DNA from: Betaproteobacteria bacterium
Lineage (GTDB): Bacteria > Pseudomonadota > Gammaproteobacteria > Burkholderiales > Burkholderiaceae_C
NCBI GenBank assembly: GCA_025356445.1
Contig: JANXSZ010000030.1
Coordinates: 1 to 62,526, forward strand
Length of the DNA: 62,526 bases
Direction of reading: 5' to 3'
Shown: in pieces, positions 9,472 to 20,289 of the stretch
How positions within the stretch are numbered: the stretch's first letter is position 1
How the letters are laid out: each line of letters begins with the position of its first letter
Notes under the pieces: generated by a model
Told to the model about the DNA's origin: nothing
Database searches by the model: none
The model's input: only the letters and a program-made list of their open reading frames with translations
Position numbers and translations under genes: made by a program

Positions 9472-12072
9472 ATGGCCCTGTTTCTAGAAACCTACCGCGC
9501 CCACGTCGCTGAACGCGCCGCTCTTGGTATTCCCCCTTTGCCGCTGTCGGCGAAGCAAACCGGCGAAGTGATTGAGCTGCTTAAAGCGCCCCCCGCTGGT
9601 GAAGAAGCCTTTTTGCTGAACCTGATTACCCACCGCGTGCCCGCTGGTGTGGACGATGCGGCCAAGGTCAAGGCCAGCTACCTCGCCGCAGTGGCGCATG
9701 GCACTGAAGTGTGCAGCTTGCTCAGCCGCGAAAAAGCCACCGAACTGCTCGGCACCATGCTGGGGGGTTACAACATCAGCCCGCTGGTTGACTTGTTGGA
9801 CGCACCTTCTGACGCTGTGGCTACTGTTGCTGCCAATGGCCTCAAAAAGACGCTGTTGATGTTCGATCAATTCCATGATGTGAGCGAAAAATCCAAAGCC
9901 GGTAACGCCCACGCCAAAGCCGTGCTGCAAAGCTGGGCTGATGCCGAATGGTTCACCAGCCGTCCTGAAGTGCCGCAAAGTATCACCGTCAGCCTTTTCA
10001 AGGTGGCCGGTGAAATCAACACCGACGATCTGTCGCCTGCGCCTGACGCTTGGAGCCGCCCTGACATTCCATTGCACGCTCTGGCGATGCACAAAAATGC
10101 CCGCCCTGGTGTTAAGCCGGAAGAAGATGGCAAGCGTGGCCCGATCAAGTTCATCGAAGACCTGAGCGCCAAGGGCAATCTGGTTGCCTACGTGGGCGAT
10201 GTGGTCGGCACCGGCTCCAGCCGCAAATCGGCTACCAATTCCGTGCTCTGGTTCACAGGTCAGGACATCCCCTTCGTGCCTAACAAGCGCTTTGGCGGTG
10301 TCTGTCTGGGTGCCAAAATCGCCCCGATTTTCTACAACACCATGGAAGACTCCGGCGCACTGCCGATTGAGTTGGATGTGAGCCAAATGGCCATGGGTGA
10401 CGTGGTGGAATTGCGCCCTTATGAAGGCAAAGCCCTCAAGAACGGTCAAGTCATCGCCGAGTTCAAGCTGAAAAGCGATGTGCTGTTTGACGAAGTGCGC
10501 GCTGGTGGCCGCATCCCCCTCATCATTGGCCGTGGCCTGACCGCCAAAGCCCGTGAGTTGCTGGGCCTGCCCGTGTCCACGCTGTTCCGCTTGCCTACCA
10601 ACCCCAAAGCCACGGGCAAGGGTTTCACGTTGGCGCAAAAAATGGTCGGTCGCGCTTGCGGTTTGCCTGAAGGCCAAGGCGTGTTGCCCGGTGCCTACTG
10701 CGAGCCTCGCATGACCTCCGTTGGCAGCCAGGACACCACCGGCCCGATGACCCGTGACGAGCTGAAAGATTTGGCTTGCCTGGGCTTCAGTGCCGATTTG
10801 GTGATGCAATCGTTCTGCCACACCGCCGCTTACCCCAAGCCCGTGGACGTGAAGATGCACCACGAGTTGCCTAACTTCATGAGCACCCGTGGCGGCGTGC
10901 CCCTGCGTCCCGGTGACGGCATCATCCACAGCTGGTTGAACCGCATGTTGCTGCCTGACACCGTGGGCACGGGTGGCGACAGCCATACCCGCTTCCCTAT
11001 CGGTATCAGCTTCCCTGCGGGTTCGGGCTTGGTTGCCTTTGGTGCTGCCACCGGCGTGATGCCTTTGGACATGCCTGAGTCGGTGCTGGTGCGCTTCAAA
11101 GGCGCTATGCAACCCGGCGTGACGCTGCGCGATTTGGTCAACGCCATTCCGCTGTACGCCATCAAGGCTGGCTTGTTGACGGTGGCCAAGCAGGGCAAGA
11201 TCAACATCTTCTCTGGCCGCATTCTGGAAATCGAAGGTCTGCCTGACCTCAAAGTCGAGCAAGCGTTCGAGTTGAGCGATGCGTCTGCCGAGCGTTCTGC
11301 GGGCGGCTGTACGGTTCACCTGAACAAAGAACCCATCATCGAGTACATCACCAGCAACATCACCATGTTGAAGTGGATGATCGCCACGGGCTACTCGGAC
11401 GTGCGCACCATCAAACGCCGTATTGCCGCGATGGAAGCCTGGTTGGCTGACCCCAAATTGCTCAAAGCCGATGCGGATGCCGAATACGCGGCCGTGATCG
11501 AGATCGACTTGGCCGACATCCATGAGCCTATCCTCGCTTGCCCCAACGACCCCGATGACGTGAAAACGCTCAGCGATGTGGCCGGTACGGTGATCGAAGA
11601 GGTGTTCATTGGTTCGTGCATGACCAACATTGGTCACTTCCGTGCCGCCTCCAAGCTGTTGGAAGGCAAGCGCGACATTCCCGTCAAGCTGTGGGTGGCC
11701 CCGCCGACCAAGATGGACGCGCATCAGCTCAGCGAAGAAGGCCATTACGGCGTGCTCGGCAGTGCCGGTGCGCGCATGGAAATGCCCGGTTGCAGCCTGT
11801 GTATGGGCAACCAGGCGCAGGTGAAAGAAGGTGCTACGGTGTTCTCCACTTCCACCCGCAACTTCCCGAACCGTCTGGGCAAGAACAGCAATGTGTTCTT
11901 GGGCAGTGCCGAACTGGGTGCGATTTGCTCTCGCCTGGGCCGTATTCCTACCAAAGCCGAGTACATGGACGGTGTGGGCGTGCTGGCTGCCAGCAGCGAC
12001 CAGATCTACAAGTACATGAACTTTGACCAGATGAAAGACTTTACCGATGTGACGGATGCTGTGGTTGCTTAA
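9472..12072 (+). CDS. acnB: Bifunctional aconitate hydratase 2 / 2-methylisocitrate dehydratase
   Basis: Isomerises citrate to isocitrate via cis-aconitate with a [4Fe-4S] cluster; AcnB enzymes usually also act on 2-methylisocitrate. The N-terminal helical AcnB-specific domain comes first (about 1-160), then the swivel domain, then the catalytic core. Cluster Cys residues are seen in GSCMTNIGH and CSLCMGNQ. At 866 residues it is full length. The start has an AGGAGAAG Shine-Dalgarno. A strong intrinsic terminator follows 30 bp after the stop. Confidence 0.97.
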   Translation: MALFLETYRAHVAERAALGIPPLPLSAKQTGEVIELLKAPPAGEEAFLLNLITHRVPAGVDDAAKVKASYLAAVAHGTEVCSLLSREKATELLGTMLGGYNISPLVDLLDAPSDAVATVAANGLKKTLLMFDQFHDVSEKSKAGNAHAKAVLQSWADAEWFTSRPEVPQSITVSLFKVAGEINTDDLSPAPDAWSRPDIPLHALAMHKNARPGVKPEEDGKRGPIKFIEDLSAKGNLVAYVGDVVGTGSSRKSATNSVLWFTGQDIPFVPNKRFGGVCLGAKIAPIFYNTMEDSGALPIELDVSQMAMGDVVELRPYEGKALKNGQVIAEFKLKSDVLFDEVRAGGRIPLIIGRGLTAKARELLGLPVSTLFRLPTNPKATGKGFTLAQKMVGRACGLPEGQGVLPGAYCEPRMTSVGSQDTTGPMTRDELKDLACLGFSADLVMQSFCHTAAYPKPVDVKMHHELPNFMSTRGGVPLRPGDGIIHSWLNRMLLPDTVGTGGDSHTRFPIGISFPAGSGLVAFGAATGVMPLDMPESVLVRFKGAMQPGVTLRDLVNAIPLYAIKAGLLTVAKQGKINIFSGRILEIEGLPDLKVEQAFELSDASAERSAGGCTVHLNKEPIIEYITSNITMLKWMIATGYSDVRTIKRRIAAMEAWLADPKLLKADADAEYAAVIEIDLADIHEPILACPNDPDDVKTLSDVAGTVIEEVFIGSCMTNIGHFRAASKLLEGKRDIPVKLWVAPPTKMDAHQLSEEGHYGVLGSAGARMEMPGCSLCMGNQAQVKEGATVFSTSTRNFPNRLGKNSNVFLGSAELGAICSRLGRIPTKAEYMDGVGVLAASSDQIYKYMNFDQMKDFTDVTDAVVA

Positions 12073-12102
12073 AACCACGCTGCGCTGCATGGCAGCAAAG
12101 TG

Positions 12103-12126
12103 AAACGGCCCTTCGGGGCCGTTTTT
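12103..12126 (+). terminator. Rho-independent terminator after acnB
   Basis: Nine-bp stem AAACGGCCC / GGGCCGTTT around a TTCG tetraloop (12103-12124), followed by a T-rich TTATT tail. Confidence 0.9.
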
Positions 12127-12187
12127 ATTGTGCAAAACCGCAGGATAATGCACGCCATGTACCGCTATGACACCAAATTTTTGTGAT

Positions 12188-13990
12188 ATGAGCCTGAGTA
12201 AACTGGGCCGTTATGACTTGCTGCGCGTACTGGGCAAGGGCGCGATGGGTTTGGTCTATGAGGGCCACGACCCTAATTTAAACCGGCGGGTGGCGATCAA
12301 AACCATCCAGGTAGAGTACTTGTCACAAGAGGCTGGCACAGAATACGAGTCCCGCTTTCGCACCGAAGCCCATTCCGCTGCCCGCTTGCAGCACCCCAAC
12401 ATCGTCAGCGTCTACGACGCTGACCGTGATGGTGGCGTAGCGTACCTGGTGATGGAGTTCATCCAGGGCCAAGACCTCAAGCAGCACCTGGACAGCGGTG
12501 TGGTGTATTCACTGGCGCAATCGGTCGCCATGGTGTGCGACCTGCTCTCGGCACTGGACTATGCGCACCAGCACAACATTGTTCACCGCGACATCAAGCC
12601 TGCCAATCTGCTGCTGCAGGTCAACGGCCGTGTCAAGCTCACCGATTTTGGCGTAGCGCGTTTGCAGGACACGGCTGACATGACACGCACGCAAGGTGCG
12701 ATGGTCGGTACGTTGAAATACATGTCCCCCGAACAGGTGCAGGGCTTGCCCATCGACAGCCGGGCCGATTTGTTCTCAGCCGGTGTCGTGCTCTACCAAC
12801 TGTTGGCTAATCACCGCCCCTTTGACGGGGGCAGTGATTTCGCCATCATCCACGAGATCATTGATCACCAGCCATCTGCGCCCAGCAACTTCAACCCCCG
12901 CGTGCCTCCCGCATTGGACGCCGTGGTGGCCAAGGCTCTGGCCAAATCGCCGGATCAGCGCTTTGCTACAGCGCGCGAATTTGCACTGGCCCTGCAAGCA
13001 GCGGTCAAGCAGGAGGCAGACCGCTCACTGCCACTGCCATTCGGTATGGTCGAGGGTGCCAGCGTACCTCGGCACAGCCCTGTCGATAGCCCCGCAGTAG
13101 CGTTCGAGCCTACGCAGCGGCGTGTATCGCCGGTTTCGCCACCGCTGCCGCAAACGGTACTTCGTGATCTGGACGCCGAGTTGGGTGATGTGTCCATCCA
13201 CAGCAGCACGGACACCTCATCACTTTTTACGGCACGACCTGCGCCTTTGCCTTTGGTTAAACCTGCCACCAAACCAGCTGCTAAATCTGCATCCAAGCCC
13301 ACGATCACGCCAACGAATCGCTGGTCAGGGCGCAGAATCTTTGCGCTGTTTGCCTCGCTGGCTGTGGTGTTGATAGGGCTGGGCCTGAAGCTGCCCTGGT
13401 TGTACAGCGATGAAACGGTTAACGCGCCCATCAGTGCTGTGCTGCCCCCCATTGCCGGCTCTGAGGCCAGTTCGGCGCCTGTGTCGCTGGAGGGCACCAC
13501 GGCGGCAACGCCTTCTGTGCCGGCAGCCCACGTTGTGTCACCTGTGTTGCCAACCCCGCAGGGCGATAAAGGTGTGAAAGGCGGTAATGCCAGCGTTGCC
13601 AGTCCCTTCACCCATTCCTCCACTGCTCTCAATAACAGCAGTACCACTGTTCCCAAACTGATGGCCGTGTTACCCAAGCCTCGTGCGACCGGTGCTGACG
13701 CCACGAGCATCCTCAGTACTGCCAACGTAGCCGCTGTACCGCCACAGTCGGCTACATCCCAGCCTGCGGTGGGTGCCGCTTCTTCATCGGCTCGTCCGGC
13801 CACCGCCAACCCACTGGCCTCTTCCGACGCTGACAGCCCTGAAGACGCGTGCGGCAACCGCGTGCTGCTGGGGCGGTACAGCTGCATGATGGTGCAGTGC
13901 GCCAAGCCGCTGTTTCAAGCGCATCCTGCATGTGTGGAAATACAGCAGATCGAGCAGCGGCGGCGCGACAACGACGCCCAGCGCTACTGA
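12188..13990 (+). CDS. Membrane-anchored serine/threonine protein kinase (PknB-like)
   Basis: Eukaryotic-type kinase domain in the first 270 residues: glycine loop GKGAMGLVYEG, Lys in VAIKTI, catalytic HRDIKPANLLL, metal-binding DFGVAR and APE-type SPEQ. A long Pro/Ala/Ser-rich linker follows, with one membrane helix near residues 382-402. The outer region is low-complexity and ends in a Cys-containing segment (ACGNRVLLGRYSCMMVQCAKP). An in-frame ATG at 12167 would add 7 residues; 12188 (MSLSKLGRYDL) matches the usual start, although neither has a clear Shine-Dalgarno. It ends overlapping the convergent pseudouridine synthase by 7 bp. Substrates are unknown. Confidence 0.88.
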   Translation: MSLSKLGRYDLLRVLGKGAMGLVYEGHDPNLNRRVAIKTIQVEYLSQEAGTEYESRFRTEAHSAARLQHPNIVSVYDADRDGGVAYLVMEFIQGQDLKQHLDSGVVYSLAQSVAMVCDLLSALDYAHQHNIVHRDIKPANLLLQVNGRVKLTDFGVARLQDTADMTRTQGAMVGTLKYMSPEQVQGLPIDSRADLFSAGVVLYQLLANHRPFDGGSDFAIIHEIIDHQPSAPSNFNPRVPPALDAVVAKALAKSPDQRFATAREFALALQAAVKQEADRSLPLPFGMVEGASVPRHSPVDSPAVAFEPTQRRVSPVSPPLPQTVLRDLDAELGDVSIHSSTDTSSLFTARPAPLPLVKPATKPAAKSASKPTITPTNRWSGRRIFALFASLAVVLIGLGLKLPWLYSDETVNAPISAVLPPIAGSEASSAPVSLEGTTAATPSVPAAHVVSPVLPTPQGDKGVKGGNASVASPFTHSSTALNNSSTTVPKLMAVLPKPRATGADATSILSTANVAAVPPQSATSQPAVGAASSSARPATANPLASSDADSPEDACGNRVLLGRYSCMMVQCAKPLFQAHPACVEIQQIEQRRRDNDAQRY

Positions 13991-14718
13991 TTCGGCTGTT
14001 CTTGCTGTGCTGTAGTGCGCTCTGGCGCTGATGCGGTGTCGCGTGCAGGGCCCGGTTCACAGCACACGGCCAGCCATTTTCCGGTGACAGGATGCGTAAA
14101 GGCCAAACTTTGTGCGTGCAAGGCCATGCGTGGTGCACTGGTGGGCGTACCGTACAGCGTGTCGCCCACGATCGGGTGCCCCAGTGCCAGCATGTGCACC
14201 CGAAGCTGGTGGGTGCGGCCTGTCACAGGGTGCAGCGCTACCAGGGTGGTGTCGCTTGCCGCGTCATAGGTTTGCACCTGCCACTGTGTTTCTGAAGGCT
14301 TACCCGTCACCATGTCTACTTTTTGCCGGGGACGCTGAGGCCAATCGGCCATCAACGGCAGGGTGACGGTGCCCGTTTCGGGGTACAGCTGGCCGTGAAC
14401 GGTAGCGATGTAGCGTTTGTGGATGTGGCGGTCCTGGAACAAGGCGGACATGCTTTTTTGCACGACTGGGCTGAGCGCAAACACCACCAGTCCGCTGGTC
14501 GCTTGGTCAAGGCGGTGTACCACCAGCGCTTGGGGAAATACCGCTTGTACCCGGTGGATCAAGCAATCCTGCTTGTCCGCACCGCGCCCTGGCACAGCCA
14601 GCAGCCCTGCTGGTTTGTTGACGATCAGCAGGTGGTCGTCCTGGTAAACCGTCCAGTCGGTATCTTGCTGTGGCTGAGGTGCGCTGAGCGTAAGGGGGCG
14701 GGCAAAGAAAGAGGTCAC
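13984..14718 (-). CDS. RluA-family pseudouridine synthase
   Basis: Isomerises uridine to pseudouridine in rRNA and/or tRNA. The catalytic motif HRLDQATSGL with the nucleophilic Asp is present, as are VNKPAGLLAVPGRG and HPVTGRTHQLRVHMLALGHPI. With 244 residues and no S4 domain it resembles the short RluA class. The start is GTG at 14718. The exact target site cannot be told from sequence. Confidence 0.88.
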   Translation of the reverse strand: MTSFFARPLTLSAPQPQQDTDWTVYQDDHLLIVNKPAGLLAVPGRGADKQDCLIHRVQAVFPQALVVHRLDQATSGLVVFALSPVVQKSMSALFQDRHIHKRYIATVHGQLYPETGTVTLPLMADWPQRPRQKVDMVTGKPSETQWQVQTYDAASDTTLVALHPVTGRTHQLRVHMLALGHPIVGDTLYGTPTSAPRMALHAQSLAFTHPVTGKWLAVCCEPGPARDTASAPERTTAQQEQPNQ

Positions 14719-14775
14719 AGTGCGGTATTGTGCAGTCTTGGCTGGTGCCCATTCCTACAAAAGGCAAATCTACAG

Positions 14776-16014
14776 GTGAATCAACGTACGCTTCAAATCC
14801 TTATCGCAGGCGGTGGTATCGGTGGTCTTGCTGCTGCTCTGGCTTGCCACCGTGCCGGTTGCGCTGTGCAGGTGCTGGAGCAGGCCCCTGCTTTTGCCGA
14901 AGTCGGTGCCGGGCTGCAACTGGGCCCCAACGCAGTGCGCGTGCTTGAGCAGTGGGGGCTGGGCCCTGCTGTGCGGGCCGTGGCGGCCCTTCCCCAGCGT
15001 TTGCAGGTGCGAGACGCCTCCAGCGGCCACGTGCTGGGCCAGATGCCGCTGGGTACGGCGTTCCGCCAGCGCTATGGGAGCGACTACCTCACCTTGCACC
15101 GGGCTGATCTACAGCAGTTGTTACTGACAGCCGTGCAGGCCACAGGGTGCAGCGGTGTCCAGTTGCAGTTGCAAACCACTGTAAAAAGCATAGCGGAAGA
15201 AGCCGATCAGATAAGCGCTACAGACCATAATGGCATGAAATACACAGCCCATGCCCTGTTGGGGTGTGATGGCCTGTGGAGTGGCGTTCGCCAGCACCTG
15301 CTGCACGACGGTTGCCCACTGCCTACCGGCCATTTGGCCTACCGTGCCATGCTGGCCGCTGACGACGTGCCATCCGCCATGGCCCAAGACCAGGTCACCG
15401 TCTGGCTAGGCCCCCGAATGCATGCGGTGGCTTACCCGGTGCGTGGGGGGGCGTTGTTCAATCTGGTGGTGATCGTGCACGGCAATTTGTCCGTTGATGC
15501 GGCTCCCTCTGGACATCAGGGCTGGAACCATCAAACTACAGCTAAAAATCTGCTGGAACGCTTATCTGGTGCGCATAGCGTGCTACATAATTTAATCACT
15601 TCAGCGGCTGAATGGCGGTGCTGGGTGCTGCATGATCGCGATCCCTTGCAAGGCCCAAGGCAGATGGCCCAGGGCCGTATAGCCTTGCTGGGGGACGCTG
15701 CTCACCCCATGCGTCCCTATCTGGCTCAAGGGGCAGCCATGGCGCTGGAGGATGCGCAGGCTGTGGCGCACGCGCTGATGAGCGTGCAGGGTAACGCTGC
15801 GGCTGACGATGCGCTACCCCAAGCCCTGCAGACTTACGCTGCTGCGCGCTGGCAACGCAATGCCCGCGTGCAGGCCACAGCGCGGCGTAACGGGCAGATA
15901 TTCCATGCCCGTGGGCCGCTGCGTACCGCCCGTAATGTTGCCATGGCTATTCTGGGTGAGCGCTTGCTGGACACCCACTGGCTGTACGCAGATGGCATGG
16001 GCGGAGAGGGTTAA
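14776..16014 (+). CDS. FAD-dependent aromatic-ring monooxygenase-like protein
   Basis: Group A flavoprotein monooxygenase of the salicylate / 3-hydroxybenzoate hydroxylase type. The N-terminal GGGIGGLAAAL dinucleotide fold, a DG motif (CDGLWSGVRQ) and the GD motif GDAAHPMRPYLAQGAAMALED are present. The frame is open far upstream, but that part lies antisense to the pseudouridine synthase. A GTG at 14776 directly before NQRTLQILIAGGGIGG is the plausible start, giving 412 residues. It is divergent from the pseudouridine synthase. The substrate is unknown; no other aromatic catabolic genes are adjacent. Confidence 0.85.
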   Translation: MNQRTLQILIAGGGIGGLAAALACHRAGCAVQVLEQAPAFAEVGAGLQLGPNAVRVLEQWGLGPAVRAVAALPQRLQVRDASSGHVLGQMPLGTAFRQRYGSDYLTLHRADLQQLLLTAVQATGCSGVQLQLQTTVKSIAEEADQISATDHNGMKYTAHALLGCDGLWSGVRQHLLHDGCPLPTGHLAYRAMLAADDVPSAMAQDQVTVWLGPRMHAVAYPVRGGALFNLVVIVHGNLSVDAAPSGHQGWNHQTTAKNLLERLSGAHSVLHNLITSAAEWRCWVLHDRDPLQGPRQMAQGRIALLGDAAHPMRPYLAQGAAMALEDAQAVAHALMSVQGNAAADDALPQALQTYAAARWQRNARVQATARRNGQIFHARGPLRTARNVAMAILGERLLDTHWLYADGMGGEG

Positions 16015-16142
16015 TCGAGGGGGAATCAGGCATCAAGTCGGCGCATTGCTTACATTAGCTGACAAAGTGCCTCCGTTTTGGGTGTCTTGCAAAGCCGCCC
16101 TGTGATCGAAGGTTTCCATTGGACATTGGAAGGAATATCAAA

Positions 16143-17384
16143 ATGACGTTGGTAAGTTGGAAGATCAGCACCCGATTGGGTATGGGTTATGGGTTCGTGT
16201 TGCTGCTGATGGCGGCGTTGATGGCTATCGCCATGAACCGACTGGCCGACGTAGATGCTGTGATGAAGCACCTCACCACCGTGAATGTGGCCCTCGTTGA
16301 CACGCTCCCCGCAGCAACCCTGCCGCCAGACCGCACCAAAGTACTGGCTGAGCTCAAAGCCGTGACGCAGGAGGTGGATGTCGCCAAGCACGACATCGTC
16401 TCTACCCGCCAGGAGATCCTGGTGCTGTTTCTGGCGGCTGTGCTGGTGAGCTTGGGTCTGGTCTACCGCACCACGCAAAGCATCATGAAACCGCTGGAGA
16501 ACGCGATTTACATTGCCGAAACGGTGGCTTCTGGTGATTTGAGCCAGGACTTCGAGACGGAGCTTGGCGGCGATTTTGGTCGCCTTCTGGGTTCGCTGGG
16601 GCACATGGAGGACATCCTCACCAGCTTGGTTGAGCGCTTGCAGGCCTCCACTTCTGCCATCACCTTGGCGTCCCAGGAAATCGCGGCGGGCAACAACGAT
16701 CTGTCCAAGCGCACCGAAGACCAGGCCGCATCACTGGAGCAGACTGCCGCCAGCATGCAAGAGCTGACTGAAACTGTGAGGCAAACAGCCGAACGTGCCA
16801 AGGCCGCCAACACACTGGCCGCCAGCACCTCGGGCGTGGCGGAACGGGGCAGCCAGGTGGTGGGTCAGGTCATTCAAACCATGGATTCGATCAGCAGCAG
16901 CTCCCGAAAGATGGTGGACATCATCGAAGTGATCGAAGGTATCTCGTTCCAGACCAATATCCTGGCGCTGAATGCCGCCGTAGAGGCCGCGCGTGCGGGT
17001 GAGCAGGGCCGTGGCTTTGCCGTGGTGGCCAGTGAAGTTCGCAGCCTGGCCCAGCGCAGTGCCGATGCAGCCAAAGAAATCAAAGCCCTGATTGCAGGCT
17101 CAGTCGCGCATGTGGACAACGGTGCTGTGCTGGTGGGGCAGGCGGGTCAGGCCATGCATGAAATCATGCAGTCCGTCCAGCAGGTGACGTCGTTCCTGGG
17201 AGAAATTTCTGTGGCTACGGCCGAGCAAAGCATAGGTATTGCCGAGGTGAACCAGGCCGTGACGCACATGGATCAGGTGACGCAGCAAAATGCAGCCTTG
17301 GTGGAGCAGGCAGCGGCAGCGGCTTCTTCGCTGTCAGACCAAGCCCACAACCTGCAAAACGTCGTGAGCGAGTTCAAAGTTTAG
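16143..17384 (+). CDS. Methyl-accepting chemotaxis protein with a very short periplasmic loop
   Basis: Chemoreceptor of 413 residues. TM1 is at about 12-32 and TM2 at about 91-108. Only some 58 residues lie between them, against about 150 for a usual four-helix-bundle sensor. HAMP and methylation helices follow, then the conserved hairpin tip [32 protein letters not shown]. The ATG at 16143 has GGAAGGA 9 nt upstream; an ATG 24 nt earlier lacks one. The stop is only 2 bp before the ynjB-like gene, so the two are probably co-translated. The small sensor domain suggests it reads a binding protein or internal signal rather than a free ligand. Confidence 0.92.
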   Translation: MTLVSWKISTRLGMGYGFVLLLMAALMAIAMNRLADVDAVMKHLTTVNVALVDTLPAATLPPDRTKVLAELKAVTQEVDVAKHDIVSTRQEILVLFLAAVLVSLGLVYRTTQSIMKPLENAIYIAETVASGDLSQDFETELGGDFGRLLGSLGHMEDILTSLVERLQASTSAITLASQEIAAGNNDLSKRTEDQAASLEQTAASMQELTETVRQTAERAKAANTLAASTSGVAERGSQVVGQVIQTMDSISSSSRKMVDIIEVIEGISFQTNILALNAAVEAARAGEQGRGFAVVASEVRSLAQRSADAAKEIKALIAGSVAHVDNGAVLVGQAGQAMHEIMQSVQQVTSFLGEISVATAEQSIGIAEVNQAVTHMDQVTQQNAALVEQAAAAASSLSDQAHNLQNVVSEFKV

Positions 17385-17386
17385 GC

Positions 17387-18637
17387 ATGACCCTGCCTCG
17401 TCGATTCAGTTCACTGCGTGCACTGTCCCGTCGCCAGAGTCTGGTGTGCATGGGAGGGGTGTGGGCTGCGGTGATGACACCTGCAGTGCGCGCACAGACT
17501 TCCCCATCCTGGGCTGCAACAGAGGCCCAAGCGCAGGGTCAAAAGGTCTACCTCAATGCCTGGGGTGGCAGTGAGCGTGTCAATGCCTATTTGCAATGGG
17601 CAGCCAGCGAGTTGGCCAAGCGCTATGGCGTGCAACTGGTTCACGTCAAACTGACCGACACCGCCGAAGCCGTCAAGCGCGTGAAGAGCGAAAAAGCAGC
17701 GGGCAAGCTGAGCGGTGGCAGCGTCGATGCCCTCTGGATCAACGGTGAAAACTTCCTCACGATGAAGCGCGAAGGCCTGCTGACAGGCCCGTTTGCAGAA
17801 AGTTTGCCCAATTTTCAGTATGTGGACGTGCAAGGCAAACCCACCACACGCATGGATTTCTCGGAACCTGTGCAGGGCTACGAAGCCCCCTGGGGCATGG
17901 CCCAGTTCACGCTGTTTGCGGACAGGGCACGGGTACCGACCCCCCCACTCAGCATGGCCGCGTTGGCCGACTTTGCCCGCGCCCACCCCGGCCGTATCAC
18001 CTACCCGCGTCCTCCCGCCTTTATCGGCACCACGTTCATCAAACAGGCGTTGGTCGAGCTGACGGCAGTCCAGAGCGGTGACCGTGCTGCACTTTACTTG
18101 CCCGTCACCCCCGAGGCCTTGGCCCGCGTCACTCCGCCGCTGTGGGCTTACCTCGATGCGCTGCACCCTGCGCTGTGGCGTGCTGGCAAACAATTCCCCC
18201 AGACGCCCGCCGCCATTCGGCAAATGATGGCCGATGGCGAGCTGCTGATCGCGCTCACTTTTAACCCCAATGAGGCGGCCAACGAGATTGCTGCCAAGCG
18301 CCAGGCCGATACCGTCTACGCGTGGCAAATGGCGGGCGGAACGCTGGCCAACACGCATTTTTTAGCCATCCCGTTCAATGCCAACGCGCCTGCCGGGGCG
18401 CAGGTGGTGCTTAACTTTTTGCTGTCGCCGCAAGCCCAGGCGCGCAAGGCCGATCTGGCCGTGTGGGGCGACCCGACCGTGCTGGCCATGGAGAAACTAC
18501 CCGCCGACCAGCGCCAGCGCTTTACCACCGTGCTGCAACCGGGCCAAGTAGAGCGTCCCGCCGTCGCGATTCTGGAGCCGCACGGCAGCTGGGTGGAGCC
18601 GCTGGAGCGTGAATGGCTGCGCCGCTACGGTCAGTAG
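17387..18637 (+). CDS. ynjB: YnjB-like ABC transporter substrate-binding protein
   Basis: Periplasmic solute-binding protein. There is a twin-Arg/hydrophobic leader (SRRQSLVCMGGVWAAVMTPAVRAQ), then an extracellular solute-binding family 1-like fold (VYLNAWGGSERVNAYLQWAASEL, VDALWINGENF, WGMAQFTLFADRARVP). Order and type match E. coli ynjB-ynjC-ynjD. The ligand of that system is not firmly known; a thiamine- or ferric-type relation is only by distant similarity. It overlaps the following permease gene by 25 bp and follows the chemoreceptor gene by 2 bp. Confidence 0.85.
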   Translation: MTLPRRFSSLRALSRRQSLVCMGGVWAAVMTPAVRAQTSPSWAATEAQAQGQKVYLNAWGGSERVNAYLQWAASELAKRYGVQLVHVKLTDTAEAVKRVKSEKAAGKLSGGSVDALWINGENFLTMKREGLLTGPFAESLPNFQYVDVQGKPTTRMDFSEPVQGYEAPWGMAQFTLFADRARVPTPPLSMAALADFARAHPGRITYPRPPAFIGTTFIKQALVELTAVQSGDRAALYLPVTPEALARVTPPLWAYLDALHPALWRAGKQFPQTPAAIRQMMADGELLIALTFNPNEAANEIAAKRQADTVYAWQMAGGTLANTHFLAIPFNANAPAGAQVVLNFLLSPQAQARKADLAVWGDPTVLAMEKLPADQRQRFTTVLQPGQVERPAVAILEPHGSWVEPLEREWLRRYGQ

Positions 18638-20289
18638 CACGGTCAGTTAGCCGGGCTGTGCAGCTGTTCCCCGGGCTGTTGGCCGCGCTCATGGCCATGC
18701 CGCTTCTGTGGATTGGCGTTGTCGCCGTGGCCGAAGGGCTGAACCTCAGCGCGTGGCAGGCCCTTGCCTGCGAACCTCAGCTGCCCCAGGCGCTGCTGAT
18801 GACGTTGTGGACGGGGCTGGTGGCGACCACGCTGTCTGTGGCCTGCGCTGCGTGGCTGTTGTCGCGCAACTTTCCGGGTCCGCTGTGGCAGCGCACCGTT
18901 AAAACCTTATCCCCTCTGCTGGCCGTGCCCCATGCGGCATTCGCCATCGGCTTTGCTTTTTTGATTTCCCCCAGTGGCGCTTTGCTTCGCGTGTTTTCGC
19001 CCTGGGCCACAGGTTGGGACACCCCACCGCCCTGGCCCACCACGCAAGACCCCTGGGGCTTAGGTCTGATGGCTGTGTTGGTTGCCAAAGAAGTGCCTTT
19101 TTTACTTTGGACTGCCGCTACGCAACTCCAGCGCGCTGATGTGGGACCGCGTCTGAGCCGCGAGCTGGATGTGGCCCACAGCCTGGGCTATACGCCCCGC
19201 ACCGCCTGGTGGCACGTACTGTGGCCGCAACTCTGGCCACGCCTTACCGGGCCAGCGTTGGCCGTGCTGGCCTACAGCCTGACGGTGGTCGATATGGCCG
19301 TGGTGATGGGCCCCACTTCGCCACCCACCCTGGCGCTGCTGGCGTGGCAGTGGCTGGTGGATGCCGATGCCGCTGTCAATACACAAGGGGCGGCGGCAGC
19401 GTGGTTACTGGCGCTGACCGTGGGCGGGGTTGCTGGTGGGCTGTGGGGAGTGAGCCGGGCCGTGCAGCGCCGCAGGCCGGGCGTGGATGGGCAGCGGGGA
19501 AATAAGCATAAAAGGGTGCAAGGCGGTAGCGGTGTGCTGGGATTGACGGTGCTTTATGGGGCCGTGATGCTGGGCTTGGCCGTCGGCAGCGTCGCCGGTG
19601 TCTGGCCCTTTGCGCAACTCTGGCCTAGCGCGCTCAGCCTGCAAGCGTGGCAGTCTGTCGTCAGCAGTACCGACACGCTGGGGATCACACTGCTCTTGGG
19701 GCTGTGCAGCAGCGCCACCGCCTTGGTGTGGGCCGTGGCGTGGCTGGAGTGGGGGGCACCTGCCTTGCCTGCCCTCGATAGGCTGATGCGCCGTTTGATT
19801 TACCTGCCCCTCCTTTTGCCTTCCGTGCTGTGGGTGGTCGGTCTGCACCGCCTCAGTCTCGCCTGGGGTGTGGACGCCACGCTGGCCGGGCTGTGGCTTG
19901 CCCACACCCTGGCGGCTACACCCTATGTGCTGATTGCGCTCAGTCCGGCGTACCAGGGTTTTGACGTGCGTTATGGACAGATGACGGCCTCGCTATGCCG
20001 AAGCCGCTGGGCTTTCCTGACCCAAGTGAAATGGCCGCTGCTGAAAAGCGCCTTGGGGGCGGCACTGGCGGTGGGCTTTGCCGTCAGTGTCGCGCAGTAC
20101 CTGCCCACGCTGTTCATCGGCGCAGGCCGCTTCACCACCGTCACCACCGAGGCCGTCACCCTTGCCAGCGGGGCGCAGCGCTCGTTGACAGCGGCTTACG
20201 CGTGGTTGCAATGGTTGCTGCCCGCGTTGGTGTTTGGTGTGGCAGCGTGGGCCGGGCGACCTCGGCGCTTCAGGCCGGTGGGTTTATGA
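18613..20289 (+). CDS. ynjC: YnjC-like ABC transporter permease (two fused permease domains)
   Basis: Inner-membrane channel of 558 residues with two binding-protein-dependent transport domains in tandem, about 12 membrane helices in all. EAA-like loops occur in each half (around ELDVAHSLGYTPRTAWWHVLWPQLWPRL and around SLCRSRWAFLTQVKWPLL). The fused layout is like YnjC and FbpB. Its start overlaps the binding-protein gene and its stop overlaps the ATPase start (ATGA), so translation is coupled. Confidence 0.87.
   Translation: MAAPLRSVARSVSRAVQLFPGLLAALMAMPLLWIGVVAVAEGLNLSAWQALACEPQLPQALLMTLWTGLVATTLSVACAAWLLSRNFPGPLWQRTVKTLSPLLAVPHAAFAIGFAFLISPSGALLRVFSPWATGWDTPPPWPTTQDPWGLGLMAVLVAKEVPFLLWTAATQLQRADVGPRLSRELDVAHSLGYTPRTAWWHVLWPQLWPRLTGPALAVLAYSLTVVDMAVVMGPTSPPTLALLAWQWLVDADAAVNTQGAAAAWLLALTVGGVAGGLWGVSRAVQRRRPGVDGQRGNKHKRVQGGSGVLGLTVLYGAVMLGLAVGSVAGVWPFAQLWPSALSLQAWQSVVSSTDTLGITLLLGLCSSATALVWAVAWLEWGAPALPALDRLMRRLIYLPLLLPSVLWVVGLHRLSLAWGVDATLAGLWLAHTLAATPYVLIALSPAYQGFDVRYGQMTASLCRSRWAFLTQVKWPLLKSALGAALAVGFAVSVAQYLPTLFIGAGRFTTVTTEAVTLASGAQRSLTAAYAWLQWLLPALVFGVAAWAGRPRRFRPVGL

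Noticed and set aside
9484-12153. 889-codon open frame antisense to acnB
   Set aside because: It mirrors acnB codon bias, has a His/Gln/Ala-rich composition with no domain, and acnB is complete and certain.
14323-14775. N-terminal extension of the flavin monooxygenase to 14323
   Set aside because: It lies antisense to the pseudouridine synthase and precedes the Rossmann motif by 150 residues of non-homologous sequence.
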